From contig CM055096.1 of NCBI GenBank assembly GCA_029204225.1, positions 30,039,957-30,103,956 on the forward strand: a stretch of 64,000 bases of DNA, given 5' to 3'. Positions 26,379 through 38,808 of the stretch are shown piece after piece. A model generated the notes under the pieces. That model did no database searches. It saw nothing but the letters and a program-made list of their open reading frames with translations, and was not told the origin of the DNA. This DNA comes from Diphasiastrum complanatum (taxonomy: Eukaryota > Streptophyta > Lycopodiopsida > Lycopodiales > Lycopodiaceae). A program made the translations under genes and the position numbers. The stretch's first letter is position 1. Every line of letters starts with the position of its first letter.

Positions 26379-26975
26379 TTGTCTCCTCCAATTTCAAAAC
26401 CAACAAAATCAAAATGTGTTGTTCATGAATGGGCTCTGAAATACTCACAAGACAAAAGGTTTTCCCTTTTTATATCTAGGAAACCAGATCTTTCTTTAGA
26501 TATGAGCGATATTAAGTGTTGTGGAATGGTAACTTGGGTGGATTATGAAGGCGAGGATGATCTTGGTACAATTATCTTAACTATTGAAGATCCCTCATCA
26601 AGTGCAAAATGATTATTTAGTTTGAATGAGAAATTGTGCAGACATGATTTGTGCTCCCCATCCATTTTGAAGAAGCACCTTCAATCTAGTTCCAATCATG
26701 ATTGTCACGTTGGGGCCACTTGCAATGAAGGAGATACTAATAGAACCTTCGTCTGAGGAAGACGTCCGACATGGAAAAAGGCTTGCAATTTTTGTTGAGA
26801 AGCCAGTGAGACAGAAACTATTGGGCACAATAGATATAACTGAGACTTCGAAAGCACCTGTCACAGTTACAAAGAAGGTTCCAAAGAAATTTTTGCAAAA
26901 ATTTGACCATTTATTCCATGTTGCTTTTAGGACAGGTGATATTGGGATCTGCAAGACCAAATATTCATGATGTGA
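26379..26975 (+). pseudogene. Possible N-terminal part of the methyltransferase gene
   Basis: Two frames (26379-26612 and 26698-26970) have ordinary protein composition, such as KCCGMVTWVDYEGEDDLG and KKVPKKFLQKFDHLFHVAF. They lie on the same strand and upstream of the methyltransferase motifs, but I cannot link them by splice phase. They may encode an N-terminal domain of that gene or be unrelated. The first begins only a few bases from the opposite-strand transposase-like exon. Confidence 0.35.
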
Positions 26976-27065
26976 AAAAATAAACAGCTAAAAAATTAGA
27001 AGAGTGGACAGATAAAAGATGACATTGTAGGTGGAACCAAGTCCAAAAATAAAATAAAATACCTG

Positions 27066-28786
27066 ATTATTGAAGAGTTGTCTGAAGAGATGAAAGGGCA
27101 CCTGTGGAGATCTTTGCAAGGTGTGAGGGACGAAAAAGTCCTTAAATCTGTTCTGACAAGGGTTGTGGAAAAAGGAGCTCTCCTTAGAGGAGATGGCAGA
27201 AGAGTTTGGAAGGTGAATGATTTGATAAATTTTCTAGATTTTATGTTTCTAAGTACTCATAATACGGCTACAATATTAATTTGTCTCATTTTTTGTCTTT
27301 ATTCACTTGACGTTTTTGCACAAACACAAAAATTTTATGAGAATTCAAGAAATTATTGTGAAAAGACTAGCATGTTCATCTTGGGATGAAGTTGTGGAGA
27401 ATTATCATGTTTCGAGCTCGCATTCGGCATTGTTCGAGTATTTTCTTTCCTTCAAAAATTTCAAGGTGCGTGTAGATCTATTATGTTATTTAATACATAC
27501 ATCATAATCTATCTTTAAAACATTTTGCTGATTTGCTTTATTATTTGTAGCCAAAGTGTATCAAAGGTATGGATGTAATTGATTGCCCGCCCAACTTTTT
27601 AATGCATATCGAAAGGGCAACTAAGGAGACAAATGTGTGAGACTTTGCCAATCGTGTCTGATGCATTCAAATTTGTTGTAAATAGTGATCCAACTTCCTT
27701 GCCTGACTATTATAAAATTTTTATTGGTGATGTACAAAATATGTGTGATATTCTTTTCGATTTGTTATTGCTGATATACCCTATGGTTTCCGATTGCCCA
27801 ATTCTATAAATGATGAAAAAGCGTTTACCTACAAGGAAGTGTCCAAATTGATTCTTGATTTTAAGCTCCTGACAACCTCTCCGTTCTAGAGGTTCTTAAT
27901 ATTTCATAGTGCAGCTCAAACAACTTTTGTTCTTGCATCCTTGAAGGAGCACACTCACGGGGCAAAGAACCTTATTTGGTATGTCATTTTATATGATGTG
28001 TTCTTAGATATCTAATTTATCATCATTTTTTAAATATATTTTTTATATTTTTTGTAACATTCAAATTTCAGGCACAAAACAAATATCGGTTATGCACCAA
28101 GATCCAGATTGCTGAGTGCTTTTGAGATGATCAGTATTGGATACTTTGATGAGAAGAAGCACATCAAAGCTCACTACATTGAAGATGGTAGTAATGTTCG
28201 TAGCTTTCCAGCCGTCACTCGAAAATGAAGGCATGTTGAAGGAAGTCATTCTCTTGTGAATCCCTACCAAAAGCCCCAACGGTTAATCAATAGATTGATA
28301 AACTTGCTTTCGAGTGAAAGTGACTGGGTCTATCTGCAAGAACAGGTAAATGTTTATTATAAAGATTACATGCTAGTACATAAATAATCACTTTGAAAAA
28401 CTCTCTTCTTCAATATTATTGTGTTCAATTTTAGGTACAACAACATTGTGTACAGTGAAGCTTAGGAGATCCTACATTGCCTTTGAGCTTGATGAAATAC
28501 AAGCTCCTTATACTGAGATGCGTGTAGCTGCCACAAATGAGCTCCCTGATGAGGATCAGGAGGTGGGGGCAATTATTGTTGCTGACAATGATAAGTTTCA
28601 AATGGCTTCTATGGAGTCAATGCCTCCAATCCACTCAAAAAAAAAGCTGAGCTTGGTGGGCTAGCAGACGAGACAATGATTGGTGGGGAAGGAGGACTTG
28701 ACAATGATAAATCTGAAGAGGAGAGAGATGAGGAGAAAGAGGAAGAAGACGGCTTCGAAAAAAATGACCAATTGTTAGATATCTAG
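27066..28786 (+). pseudogene. Decayed beta-class N4/N6-type DNA amino-methyltransferase
   Basis: The fragments add up to a methyltransferase of the PF01555 type (N4-cytosine or N6-adenine amino-methylation with S-adenosylmethionine). Frame 27755-27978 has FVIADIPYGF, the place of catalytic motif IV (DPPY-type; here D-I-P-Y-G at 27773-27787). The next exon has APRSRLLSAFEMISIGYF, then PYQKPQRLINRLINLL (motif X-like). Across the last intron a T-G-T-T-T-L block precedes SYIAFELDEIQAPY, the motif I region. The order IV, X, I is the beta class. Introns with good sites and correct phase: 27466-27550, 27979-28071 and 28346-28434. Damage includes a stop at about 27886, another near 28228, a frameshift before DIPYG and one in the motif I loop, where the acidic residue is lost. 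It ends in an acidic tail with a stop at 28784-28786. It is distinct from MT-A70 enzymes, which carry DPPW. Confidence 0.75.
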
Positions 28787-29317
28787 AATCATATCATGGA
28801 TGATATGATTTGACAAAACATTGATAAATTGTTTTAAATTGAATGAATTAATATAACACCATGGTTTTGAATTTCAAATGTTCAAAATTGTTTGTTTTTT
28901 GTTAATTAAGTAGAGCACAAGAATAGTGTGATGTTTGTTTGATTGGTAGAATTTGATTGCGACATGTTTTTATGAATGTATTGTTGATGGATGCTTACAA
29001 AGCTATGTTTATTTTGTGATATCTAAATTTTCAAAAACGTAATTCTTAGTTCTCTTTAGCCTTATTACAACAATAAATTGCATATAACATAGAATTATGA
29101 CATTTTTTAATTGTCATTGAAATGTCCAGTTAATATATCTCAATTTTAATATAAATTAAAATTATTATCAAATTAAAGAATGCTGCAAAAATCCAAAGTA
29201 TGTCTTATAAGATGGTTTTAATAAAGAAGAATTCAATTTGGGTTTACAATTTATAAAGCTACTTAAAATTTTATAAATCATGAACTTCATATAATCAATA
29301 ATTAATAAATAATTTCT
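28787..29317. other. AT-rich spacer
   Basis: Very AT-rich sequence follows the methyltransferase remnant, with no coding signal. Its left edge may hold the 3' untranslated part of that gene. Confidence 0.4.
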
Positions 29318-30800
29318 AGTCGAGTTTTGTGAAACTAATGGCATAAAGAGAGAGTTTACTTGTACATATACTCCACAACAAAATGGAGTAGCTGAGAGAA
29401 AGAATAGGACACTATGTGAGTGTGCTAAAGCTATGAGATTAGATGCATCTCTTCCTATTTCATTTTGGGGAGAAGCTATTTTATGTGCAAATTTTCTTTG
29501 TAATAGGATGACTAATAGTGCCATTAAAGGACTTACACCTTATGAAGTATTGTTTGGCAAAAAGCCAAATCTTAGTGATTTGAAAGTTTTTGGATGTACT
29601 TGTTATGTACATATTCCTTTAGAAACAAGGAAAAAGGAAGATGCCACTTCTTTCAAAGGCATCTTTGTTGGTTATAGTGAAAGTAAGAAAGCTTATATGA
29701 TATATGATCCTATTACAAAAAAAAGTTGTTGCTAGTAGAGATGTACTTTTTGATGAATCTCTCCAAGCCAAAGGAAAGGTGACTTCCAATAACACTCAAC
29801 TTGACAAAGATCATGCTATGGCCGAGGAGGAGCTTCATGAAGACGAAGACCAAGTGGAACCTACTCCAAGTCCAAGGGTGCCAAGAGGATCAACAAGGAC
29901 AAGGATTGAGCCATCAAGGCTCACTTATAGTGACAAAGGGGAGCAAAGGGAATATTCTCAACTACTCAACTTTTATACTTTCTTTACTACTATGCTTGAA
30001 GAACCAACTAGTTTTGAGGAAGCAAATAAGTGTCAATATTGGAGGAATACTATGCAAGTAGAGTTTGATGCATTAATGGAAAATCAGACTTGGAAACTTG
30101 TTGATTTATCTTATGGAAAGAAGGCTCTTACTTGTAAATGGATATATAGATTGAAATATAATCAAGATGGTTCCATTCATAAGTACAAAGCTAGACTTAT
30201 AGCAAAAGGTTTTTTGCAAGTCAAAGGCATAGATTATGATGAAACCTTTGCACCTGTTGCAAAGCTTGTGACCATTAGATTAATCATATGTCTTGCGACT
30301 TCTTTCAAATGGGAGCTCTTCCAACTTGATGTGACAAATGCTTTCTTGAATGGATTCTTGAAAGAGGAAATCTACATGTGCCAACCTGAGGGCTTCATCA
30401 AAGATGGAGAAGAAGACAAGGTGTGTCTCTTGAAGAAGAGTCTTTATGGACTCAAGCAAGCACCAAGAGCATGGTACTCTAGGTTGCATTCCTATCTTAT
30501 TTCCATTGGATTTGTTATAAATTCTTATGAACCATCATTGTACTACAAATGTAATGATGGAAAGATCATTATCTTAGTTTTATATGTTGATGACACTATA
30601 CTCACAGGAAATGATCTAGATGGCATCAAGAATGTAAAAGTTTCCTTGTCTAGTGAATTTAAGATGGTAGATCTAGGACTTCTTAAAGTTATACTTGGAA
30701 TAGAAGTCACTAGAAGTAATGATTTTACCTTCATATGTCAATCTAAGTATGCTAGATCAATCTTAGCAAGATTTGGCATGATTGATTGTAAAGGAGGACA
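29318..30800 (+). pseudogene. Copia integrase and reverse transcriptase fragment
   Basis: The plus strand begins abruptly in the integrase core (TPQQNGVAERKNR at about 29365) and continues with LKVFGCTCYVHIPLETRKK. A frameshift in an A run at about 29722 separates this from the 29704-30921 frame. That frame holds RT: KARLIAKGFLQVKGIDYDET, FQLDVTNAFLNG with its catalytic Asp, SLYGLKQAPRAWYSRL, and LYVDDTILTG. It ends within the RT-RNase H linker near 30800 (FGMIDCKGG). Gag, protease and LTRs are absent. The RT frame is intact over about 350 codons, so this fragment is fairly young or little damaged. Confidence 0.9.
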
Positions 30801-31061
30801 AATTATTTATTTAATAATTCAAAGCTTAAATGTTCGGCTACGTAATCACTATAGTACTGATGATTTCAAAGTTAGTTACTATAAGATCAAACGTGATTTT
30901 TATCACTATTGTTTTTCTTGAAATTGATAGGTGTAGTCATGCATGAAGAAAGAGGAAGATAGTTTATTCCGCTGCGCACGATAAGTTTTCTTTCTTGTCG
31001 TTCGAATTATTTTTTTTATTCGATTCTTTTAGACCTATCTTTTACACACCTCTTTCCAACA

Positions 31062-32620
31062 TGGTATTAGAGCTCAAGAGTAAGAAGCACCTAGTGCGCA
31101 AAATTCACAAGGCTCTCTATGGTCTGAAACAATCACCAAGAGCCTGGTTTTAAAAAATCAATGCATTTTTAATCGAGAATGGTTTTATTCCAAACTCGGC
31201 AGACTCGAATTTTTAACTCAAGTCTATTTCTCGTTCCTTCATTATCATCACTCTCTATGTCGATGATACGTTACTATCTAGTAACAATCTGAATTTATTG
31301 AAGGATACGAAATGCATGTTGGCACAAGAGTACCAAATGACTAACATGGGGCCAGCCCATTACTGTCTCAATTTCTAGATCTATCGAGATCGACCCAGCA
31401 GACAAATCTTCATTAGTCAACAACGATATCTCATCAACGTACTGAACAAATACGAAATGACCAATTGCAAGTCGAGCTACTTCCCACTCGACCCTGGTTT
31501 GAAGCTGTCAAAGGAGCAGTGTCCACAATTTGAGGCAAAGATGGAGGAAATGAAACAATATCCATTTCACTCCATCGTTGGGTCACTCATGTATGTTATG
31601 CTCTGCACTCGACCCGACTTGGCATACTCCATCAGCTCTCTCAGCCAATTCCTATCGAATCCAGAGCCAACTCATTAGAAAGCTCTCGTGAAGGTCATGA
31701 AGTATATCCAAGCAACCAAACATCTCAGCATCTGTTATGGAGGCAGCCAATTTGCTAATATTCTTGAAGGATATATAGATGCAGATTCGGTAGGAGATAT
31801 CGACACCAGAAGATCAACTTCTGGATTTGTATTCCTATTGAATCAAGGCCCAATCTCATGGAATAGCCGAAAACAGACCTCAGTAGCATTATCTTCAACC
31901 AAATCAGAATACATAGCTGCCACAAATGCTACCAAGGAGGCAATTTGGCTAAGGAACCTGCTTGCAGATATCGGCCTTGCTCAAGAACATCTAACGATAA
32001 TTTATTGTGATAATCAAAGCACAATAGCACTCTCTCTAAATTCAAAATTTCACTCTCGGTGCAAACACATTGAAATCAAGTATCACTACCTTAGAAAAAA
32101 AGTGCAGAGCAAGGAAGTATCATTATTCTACTATAGGATAGAGTTAATGGCAGTAGATTACTTCACCAAGGCGTTATCCAAGGATCACCATATCAGATTT
32201 AACGACATGCTAAATCTAAATTTAGGATCCACATTAAGGGGGAGTGTTGGATTTCAATGCTCAAGACCAAATACATCAAGTAATGAGAATCCTGAAAAAT
32301 TTTGTCAAAGTCCGACAACGACGAGTCGATTCAATCAGACTTGTCGACTTCGACTTCACCATGTACATATATGTAATCAACGATAATCTCCATCAAAGAT
32401 CCCGACACATCGAGGTAACTGACATATCGAAGCACCCGAAGTACCCGACACATCGAAGTGCCCGACACATCGAGGTGCCCGACATATCGACTTTCTCATC
32501 AGGAATAATCGATCCATGAACTATCAAATGACTTCAAGTACATCTCTAACAGTCCACCTGACATGTACATACACTTATAGTTAAGAGAAGACGACCATCT
32601 TTTATGAACAGCAGATAACG
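31062..32620 (+). mobile_element. Internally deleted copia element: PBS, RT/RNase H, 3' LTR
   Basis: A PBS (TGGTATTAGAGC, 31062-31073) is followed within 10 bases by the second half of copia RT (IHKALYGLKQSPRAW). So gag, protease, integrase and the first half of RT are deleted. Then come TLYVDDTLLSSNN with stops around it, the frame 31457-31678 (HSIVGSLMYVMLCTRPDLAYS) and RNase H at 31688-32230 (SGFVFLLNQGPISWNSRKQ, STKSEYIAATNATKEA, DNQSTIALS). A purine tract (AAGGGGGAG, 32236-32244) leads to the 3' LTR starting TGTTGGATTTC at 32245. The 5' LTR before 31062 does not obviously match, so the ends may be recombinant. Confidence 0.85.
32245..32620 (+). repeat. 3' LTR (partial) of the 31-32.6 kb copia element
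   Basis: It starts TGTTGG right after the purine tract. An inverted, related copy lies at about 44460-44812. Within it, a short unit with CCGACACATCGA is repeated about five times at 32400-32490, and the inverted copy carries the same sub-repeats. Similarity to the other copy fades near 32620, so the true end is uncertain. Confidence 0.75.
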
Positions 32621-33470
32621 TTTAATAATAGTGGAAGTATATCTACTGTAAGCAAGCATCAAAATCATTCACAATTACACACCATAGGCAGAATGTTGTG
32701 AAAATTAAAAAGCCATCCAACTTGACTTTTGTGGTTGATGAAGATTTTTATCTTGCATGTAGTGTTACAACTTGTAAATATCAAAATTAGCCTTGTAGAA
32801 ACTCTAGCTACATCTCATGCAATAATGTCTACTTGTCATATGTGACATGCATATAGATTTAGATCATGAAATGGCCAAACTTGGGCTAGTAGAAACTCGA
32901 GGTACCATAAATGCATAAAGTCCTAAATGTCCAAAGTGACATGCAAGGTATGCAAAAGTTGTCATGTACACATGCAAGTGAAATTGTACTTTAGTAGTGT
33001 AGAATTTGCCACATGTAGAAAGTAGGTAGATATAGGTGCATAAACATGCATGCAAAGTGATATGTGTCACTATTTTGGTAGATTAGACTTGTAGATGTCG
33101 AGAAAAGTGGTTGCGTGTTAGTACTACCATGAGCTACAATCATTTCCTATATATGTAAGTGAGAATCAAGCATTGTAGCAAATTCATGTCAATTTGGATA
33201 TTATAATTGTAAGCTTGTATTGTGATTCTCTCTCTAACTCGAGGAGAGCCTTTTTCTCATGTGATAAATTTTCATTGTACTTTCTCACACGTGTGGAATG
33301 TAGTTACTTTTGATTATTTGCATTATGGATTGTGTTCTAGCCTTGGATTCTAGTATTAGATTGTGGATTTCACTCTAAATGTGATGGCATGTGCTATCAC
33401 AAAGCTTAGGGAAGGTCATTGACACATTTGTGGTTTCCCCACATATGTGTACTTGCTGGTTTTTTTCACA
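32621..33470 (+). other. Probable 5' LTR region of the next copia element
   Basis: There is no coding sequence here. The stretch ends ..TTTTTTCACA directly before a primer-binding site at 33471, so its right part must be the 5' LTR of the following element. The left LTR boundary could not be fixed. It contains CACACGTGTGG (33287-33297), a G-box-like palindrome. Confidence 0.5.
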
Positions 33471-33486
33471 TGGTATCAGAGCCATA
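33471..33486 (+). promoter_or_regulatory. Primer-binding site (tRNA-Met type)
   Basis: TGGTATCAGAGCCATA, the standard plant copia PBS, marks the start of the internal region of the element whose gag lies at 34249-35351. Confidence 0.85.
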
Positions 33487-34248
33487 CTAAGCTCTTACTG
33501 CAATAATCAGTCTGTGCATGAGAAATACTGAGATAATTCAAGCTAGGAAGCAGGATTTCACAATTTTCTATCAATTTTTGAGGATCTTGTGAATTGTAGA
33601 GGTCATTAATGTAATGATCAGATCTGAACAGAGGATGTACGGATTTCAGACTATTCACACGTGTGAAATCCAGCCCATCTCTTTCCTTTTGTTCCCCCTT
33701 ATGCTTCATCCAAAGATATTGATAGTATAGCTTGCTGGAAAGCTAAAGATGTCTACTTTCCACTACAAATGGTTTCAAATCATTCTGATGAGCCTAGCAA
33801 GATTTGTAAACACTCAAAGTAGGGTGTGTAGTTCGTCTAATCCTGTGTGGCCACTATTGATTTGATCCAGGAATTTGCTAGTTTGATTCTAAATCCATTT
33901 CTGAGTTGTCAATCATAGATAGAATTGTTCTGAACAAGTTTGTGAAGTCATAGTCACATCATTTCACACAACTGAGTTGTGTTTGAGTTTCATGTGAGAT
34001 TCTAGAGTGTTTTTCAATACTTTGAAACTCTGAAAAAGTTGACATCGAACTTGTAAGTGCTTCATCACTAGATAGAGGCTAGTTTCAAATTCAAGTTGAT
34101 TGATTATCTGTTGTGAGCTAGATCTCATATATTTTGTGGCAAATTTCAATAGGTTGGATTAACATTCCAAGTTAGATCCTAGGTTGAGAGAGAAGCAACA
34201 CATTCAATTCCATTTGTTTGTGATTACTAGAAAAATTTCAAAGAGAAC

Positions 34249-35351
34249 ATGACATCCATGGGTTCATATCTCTTGGATCATGGTGAGAGGTTAACATCTT
34301 CCAATTATGCTATTTGGAAGATAAGAATGAATCATTATTGGTTCTTCAATATGTGATGGACATTGTGTTAGGAATTGAGGTCGAACCTGAAGCTCCTAAT
34401 GAAGCTCAGACATTCAAGAAGAGATCTAGAATTGCTTTTCATTTTATCAAGATGAATGTGTCCAATGAAGTGTTAAGAGAGATTAGTTCTTGCACCTTAG
34501 CCAAGGAGGCTTGGGATATCCTTAAGACAATTTATGAAGCAAAGAACACATCAAGATTACTCACACTTAGAAATCAGGTATTTCTAAGCTATCAAAGAGT
34601 TGATGAGAGTGCTTCAAACTATGTCATGAGAGTTAAAGATCTTCACAGAGAACTAGCATGCATTGGAGATACTCTAGAGAAAAATGAACTTGTTCAAGTA
34701 ATCCTTTATGGATTAAGAGATGAGTATGAAAACATTCTCCAATCCTATGCTAACAGGGAGGAGCTACCATCATTGGAAACTCTTCAAGGAGTCCCGATTG
34801 CTGAAGAAAGCATGCAAGAGAACAAGTTGCTGAGGATCAATAAACTCTCATTGAAGGATGGTGGAGATGACAAAGCACTCTTCACCAAGGACAAGTCAAC
34901 AGGCAAGGGCAAAGGACAACATCAACACTTCAAGAAGGACAAGGACAAAGCAAAGAACAAAGACTATGATGGAGAAGAAGATGATTTATTTCATTCTGAG
35001 ACACTCATGGTGTCAAGTTTCTCCTCTACACCCCTCAATGATGTATCTTGGTATATTGATAGTGGTGCTACATCACATACGAGTTACACCAAAAAATCTT
35101 TTGTTTCTATTGAACCTTTTCAAGAACTTAAAGAATCAATATACACAGCTATTGGTCATGCATGTTCTATTGAAGGAGTTGGAAGCATTTTCTTGAATCG
35201 TGCATCTTCTATGAGTTTATCACTTTCCAATGTACTTTTTGTTACTAAACTCACAAAGAATTTGATTAGTGTTGAAAAGTTGCTTGATGATGGTTTTATG
35301 TGGAATTCAATATCAGTAATTGTATCATTAAGAAACGTGATGAGATTCTAG
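34249..35351 (+). pseudogene. Copia Gag and protease, truncated
   Basis: The gag start at 34249 (MTSMGSYLLDHGERLTSSNY) is followed by a frameshift near 34310-34350. The 34314-35351 frame then gives VLGIEVEPEAPNEAQTF, AKEAWDILKTIYEAKNTSR and a long Lys/Asp-rich linker. It ends with the protease site WYIDSGATSHTSY and LTKNLISVEKLLDDGF. No CCHC knuckle is seen. The frame ends after the protease and no integrase follows, so the element is truncated or interrupted by the repeat block after 35.8 kb. Confidence 0.85.
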
Positions 35352-35864
35352 CATGTGGATCAAAATATGGTGGCATTTCAAGTTAGATCTACATGAAAGT
35401 ACAAGTCCTTGTGATAATGCTTTGATGACTAGTATTTCCAATGAGGAAGTATGGCATAGGAGATCTGATGATACCAATTTCATATCTATGTCTTCGATAG
35501 TCAAGGAGATCAAGCCAAGGAGATCCAAGTTTATGGATCATAGTTGGATGCTTATCCACCAAGGAGGGCTATAAAGCCTTTATATTCTCTATCTCAAAGG
35601 TGCTTGAGAATGGAGATTGTATCATTCATGAAGATCTATTTTCAACCTTGGAAAGGGCTGAGATCATTGTATCTCAAGGTGCACAAGTCATTTCTATTGA
35701 GAATAGTCAACTTATGATGGGGTCGAGGTTTGCCAGAGGAGTATCCTCAACATGTGTATTCAAGGGGATCTTCGTTATACAAGGCCAAGTCCTTCTGGTT
35801 CTTTTTTCATGGAAAAGAAAGGAAAAGTTCAGGTGGTATTCACTCCAAAATACTCATATAAGTA

Positions 35865-38470
35865 CTAGTGCTTGTAGAAAGATGTGTGATGGAGTGGTTC
35901 ATGCTCTCCCCCATACAAAAAAGTCCAAAAAATTAAAATTTAAAAAAAGGGGGTCTGTATGTGAAGGATCAAAAACTGACAAGGTGAGCTAATTATTGAT
36001 TGCCTCAAGCTAATATGTAATAGTTTCACTCAGCCACATTCATGATAAACTCATGCATATGCTCCAATCATACACCTTCAAATACTCATATTTCTAGAGC
36101 CCTTACAAATGTGAACAAGCTCAAGCTATAGCATTATCTTGATTTGGAAGGGTGCATCGAATTTGAATCCCAAAACTAAAGGCTCAAGCTATAAGATTAT
36201 TTCACCTTTAGAAGTGTACATTTGATTTGAATCCCAAAAACTATGACGTGCATTTTGGTTGAGGCCTTTGATGTCTTTTAAGGCATTGTCATCCTAACTT
36301 TAGCTGATCTCCCTTGGCTGCTTATGCTCACAAAATAACAGGCAGCCTAAAAAAAGAAGTGAAGTCAATGACATACGAGACCAAAAATCGTGAAGTGTTT
36401 GTAAGAAATTCCACACTGAAATTTGTTTCAGTTCATGCCCTTCATGTAAAAACAATTTCCATCTTCATGATAACCTTGCATTTTAGTACATTAAGAGTAA
36501 CTTTTGATGTGATGTAGACTAACAAAGTGCACATTAAGGGTAATCTTGGAATAGTTTAATCCTCACTTGAATTGAGGGTGCACGTGTGGGCCCCTCATCC
36601 CCAATGATGCAGAATTATCTATTTAGAATCGTGATGGATGATGAGAAGTTTTAGGAATCATGGATCATTGAATGAGAGTGGGGCTTTGCCTGCACACTTA
36701 GTCCAGATAATAATACACTCATCCAATAAATTCTAATTTTATGCCAAAAATATAAGGTTGCGGAATTAAAACTTCAAGTTGAAGAAAAAATGTCATGATG
36801 AAAGTCCTGTCAAATTTCCACCTTGCCAAAACAAAGTATATACCTACTTTTGAAACACGTGCTCAAGAGCATAAAGTGGGACTCCCTATAGGGAACTCTA
36901 TGACTACCATTTGGCAGCATGTATGGCAACGTATCACCTATTGCTCCAGTCTAGCATAAAGGCGATGGTGTGATGCTCTCAATTACAATCCTTCTGAATT
37001 GGTTGGTCTTGCCACTTGTTGTTGCTAAGCATTCTCAATTTGGGTGTATGCTTATCCATAAAGTAGTACTAGTGCTTGTAGGACCCACTTTATCATAGAG
37101 TGTGATGGAGTGGTTCATGCTCTCCATGATGAAATATATCCCAAAAAGGGTTTGTTTGAAAATGAAGGGGGTTTGCATGCGAGAGATTAAATATTGACAA
37201 GGTGAGCTAAACATCGATCGCCTCAAGCTAATATGTGATAGTTTCACTCAGCCACATTCATAATTGCCTCATGCATGTGTCGTGGTCATACACCTATAAG
37301 TTTTCATATCTTTAGAGTCGTTACAAATATGAACCAAGCCCAAGCTTTAACATTATCCTAATTTAGAAGAGTACATTCAATTTAAATCCCAAAAACCAGA
37401 GGCTCAAAGTACATGATTCGCATGCTTAGAAGCATACATTTGATTTGAGTCCCAAAACTTGTGATGTGCATTTTTGTTAAGGCCTTTGACATCTTTTAAA
37501 ACATTGTCATGCTTACTTTGACTAATGTCCCTTGGCTACTTGAACACACAAAAGGAAAGTCTAACAAGTGGCAAGCCTTAAAAAAAAGTGAAGAAGGATG
37601 ACATACAAGACATAAAAAAAGTGATGTTTGTAAGAAATTCCACATTGAAAATTGTTTAAATTCCTATCGTTCATATATAAATGACTTCAGTCTCATGATT
37701 GATTACCTTGAGTGTAAGGACATTACTAGTAAATTGTGATGCACATTAAGTGTAATTTCAAAATAGCTTATTCTTCAACTCGACCGAGGGTGCAAGTGTA
37801 GCCCCACCCTCATATTCATCATGATGGATGATGAAAAGTTTCACGACTCATGGATCATTGGATTGGAGTGGCGCCCTACTTACACCCTTGGTCCAGACAT
37901 TGAGAATACACTCATCCAATAAATTCTAATTTGATGTTGGATGATTATGTGCATGAATAGAAGAACACCCAATAGAAATACAAGGTCGCAGTATTAAAAC
38001 TTGAAGCTTAAGAACAAATGTCATGATGAAAGTCCTGTCGAATTTCTACCTTGCCAAAACAAAGTATATACCTACTTTTGAAACATGTGCTCAAGAGCAT
38101 AAAGTTGGGCTATGTGGGGGGGGGGGGGTTTGTGATCCTCGCAAGCATCCTTCTCCATTGGTTGATGAAGCTACTCGTGCCACTTGTTGCCTCTTGTTGC
38201 AACTAAGCACTCTCGCTTCGGCGGTATGCTCATCCTTAAAGTAGTACTACTAGTGCTTGGAGGACCCACTTTTTCATAGATGTGTGATGGAGTGGTTCAC
38301 TCTCCACCATAAGAAAATATTTTAAAAAAAGGTCTTTATGGAAAAAAAAAAACAAACTCCATTGATCAACCTCACCACATAGTATTGCCTTTGCAATGCA
38401 AGGCCAAAAAAGGAACCTCACCACATAGTATTGCCTTTGCAATGCAAGGCGAAAAAGGGGAGGTTTGTAT
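35865..38470 (+). repeat. About 1.2-kb direct tandem repeat, two units and a part
   Basis: A phrase with ACTAGTGCTTG, then GTGTGATGGAGTGGTTCA, recurs at about 35865, 37070 and 38245. A second phrase, ATGTCATGATGAAAGTCCTGTC, recurs at about 36790 and 38020, and a third, GCCTCAAGCTAATATGT, at about 36000 and 37213. The constant offset of roughly 1.2 kb shows direct tandem repetition with many substitutions. No gene is evident in the unit. A 13-G run lies at 38116-38128. In the last unit a 37-bp phrase with CTCACCACATAGTATTGCC is itself doubled (38369 and 38417). Confidence 0.8.
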
Positions 38471-38808
38471 GGGCTAGATTAAAAAAAAGATTAGAGTTTT
38501 GACCGTTGAGTTGACCAAAAAAGATATTAATTGTGAAGAGGGAGATAGATATTTTTGATCTGTTGCACACTCTGCTCAACACACGACCGCGTTCTGAGGC
38601 GGTGGACAATACTGTATATGCAGCGAAGTCGTATACACTATACCAATTCTCGTCGCAGCTTCACTCTCCAATCACACAACTAGATATGCATCTGCATGCA
38701 TATGCACGCGTGATACTTCATGTTCCGATCTTTGTGACTATGCCTTTGAAGTAGAAATATCTTGTCAGTATTACTTCCCCAGCACATCCTTTACGGTCCG
38801 TGTTACCC

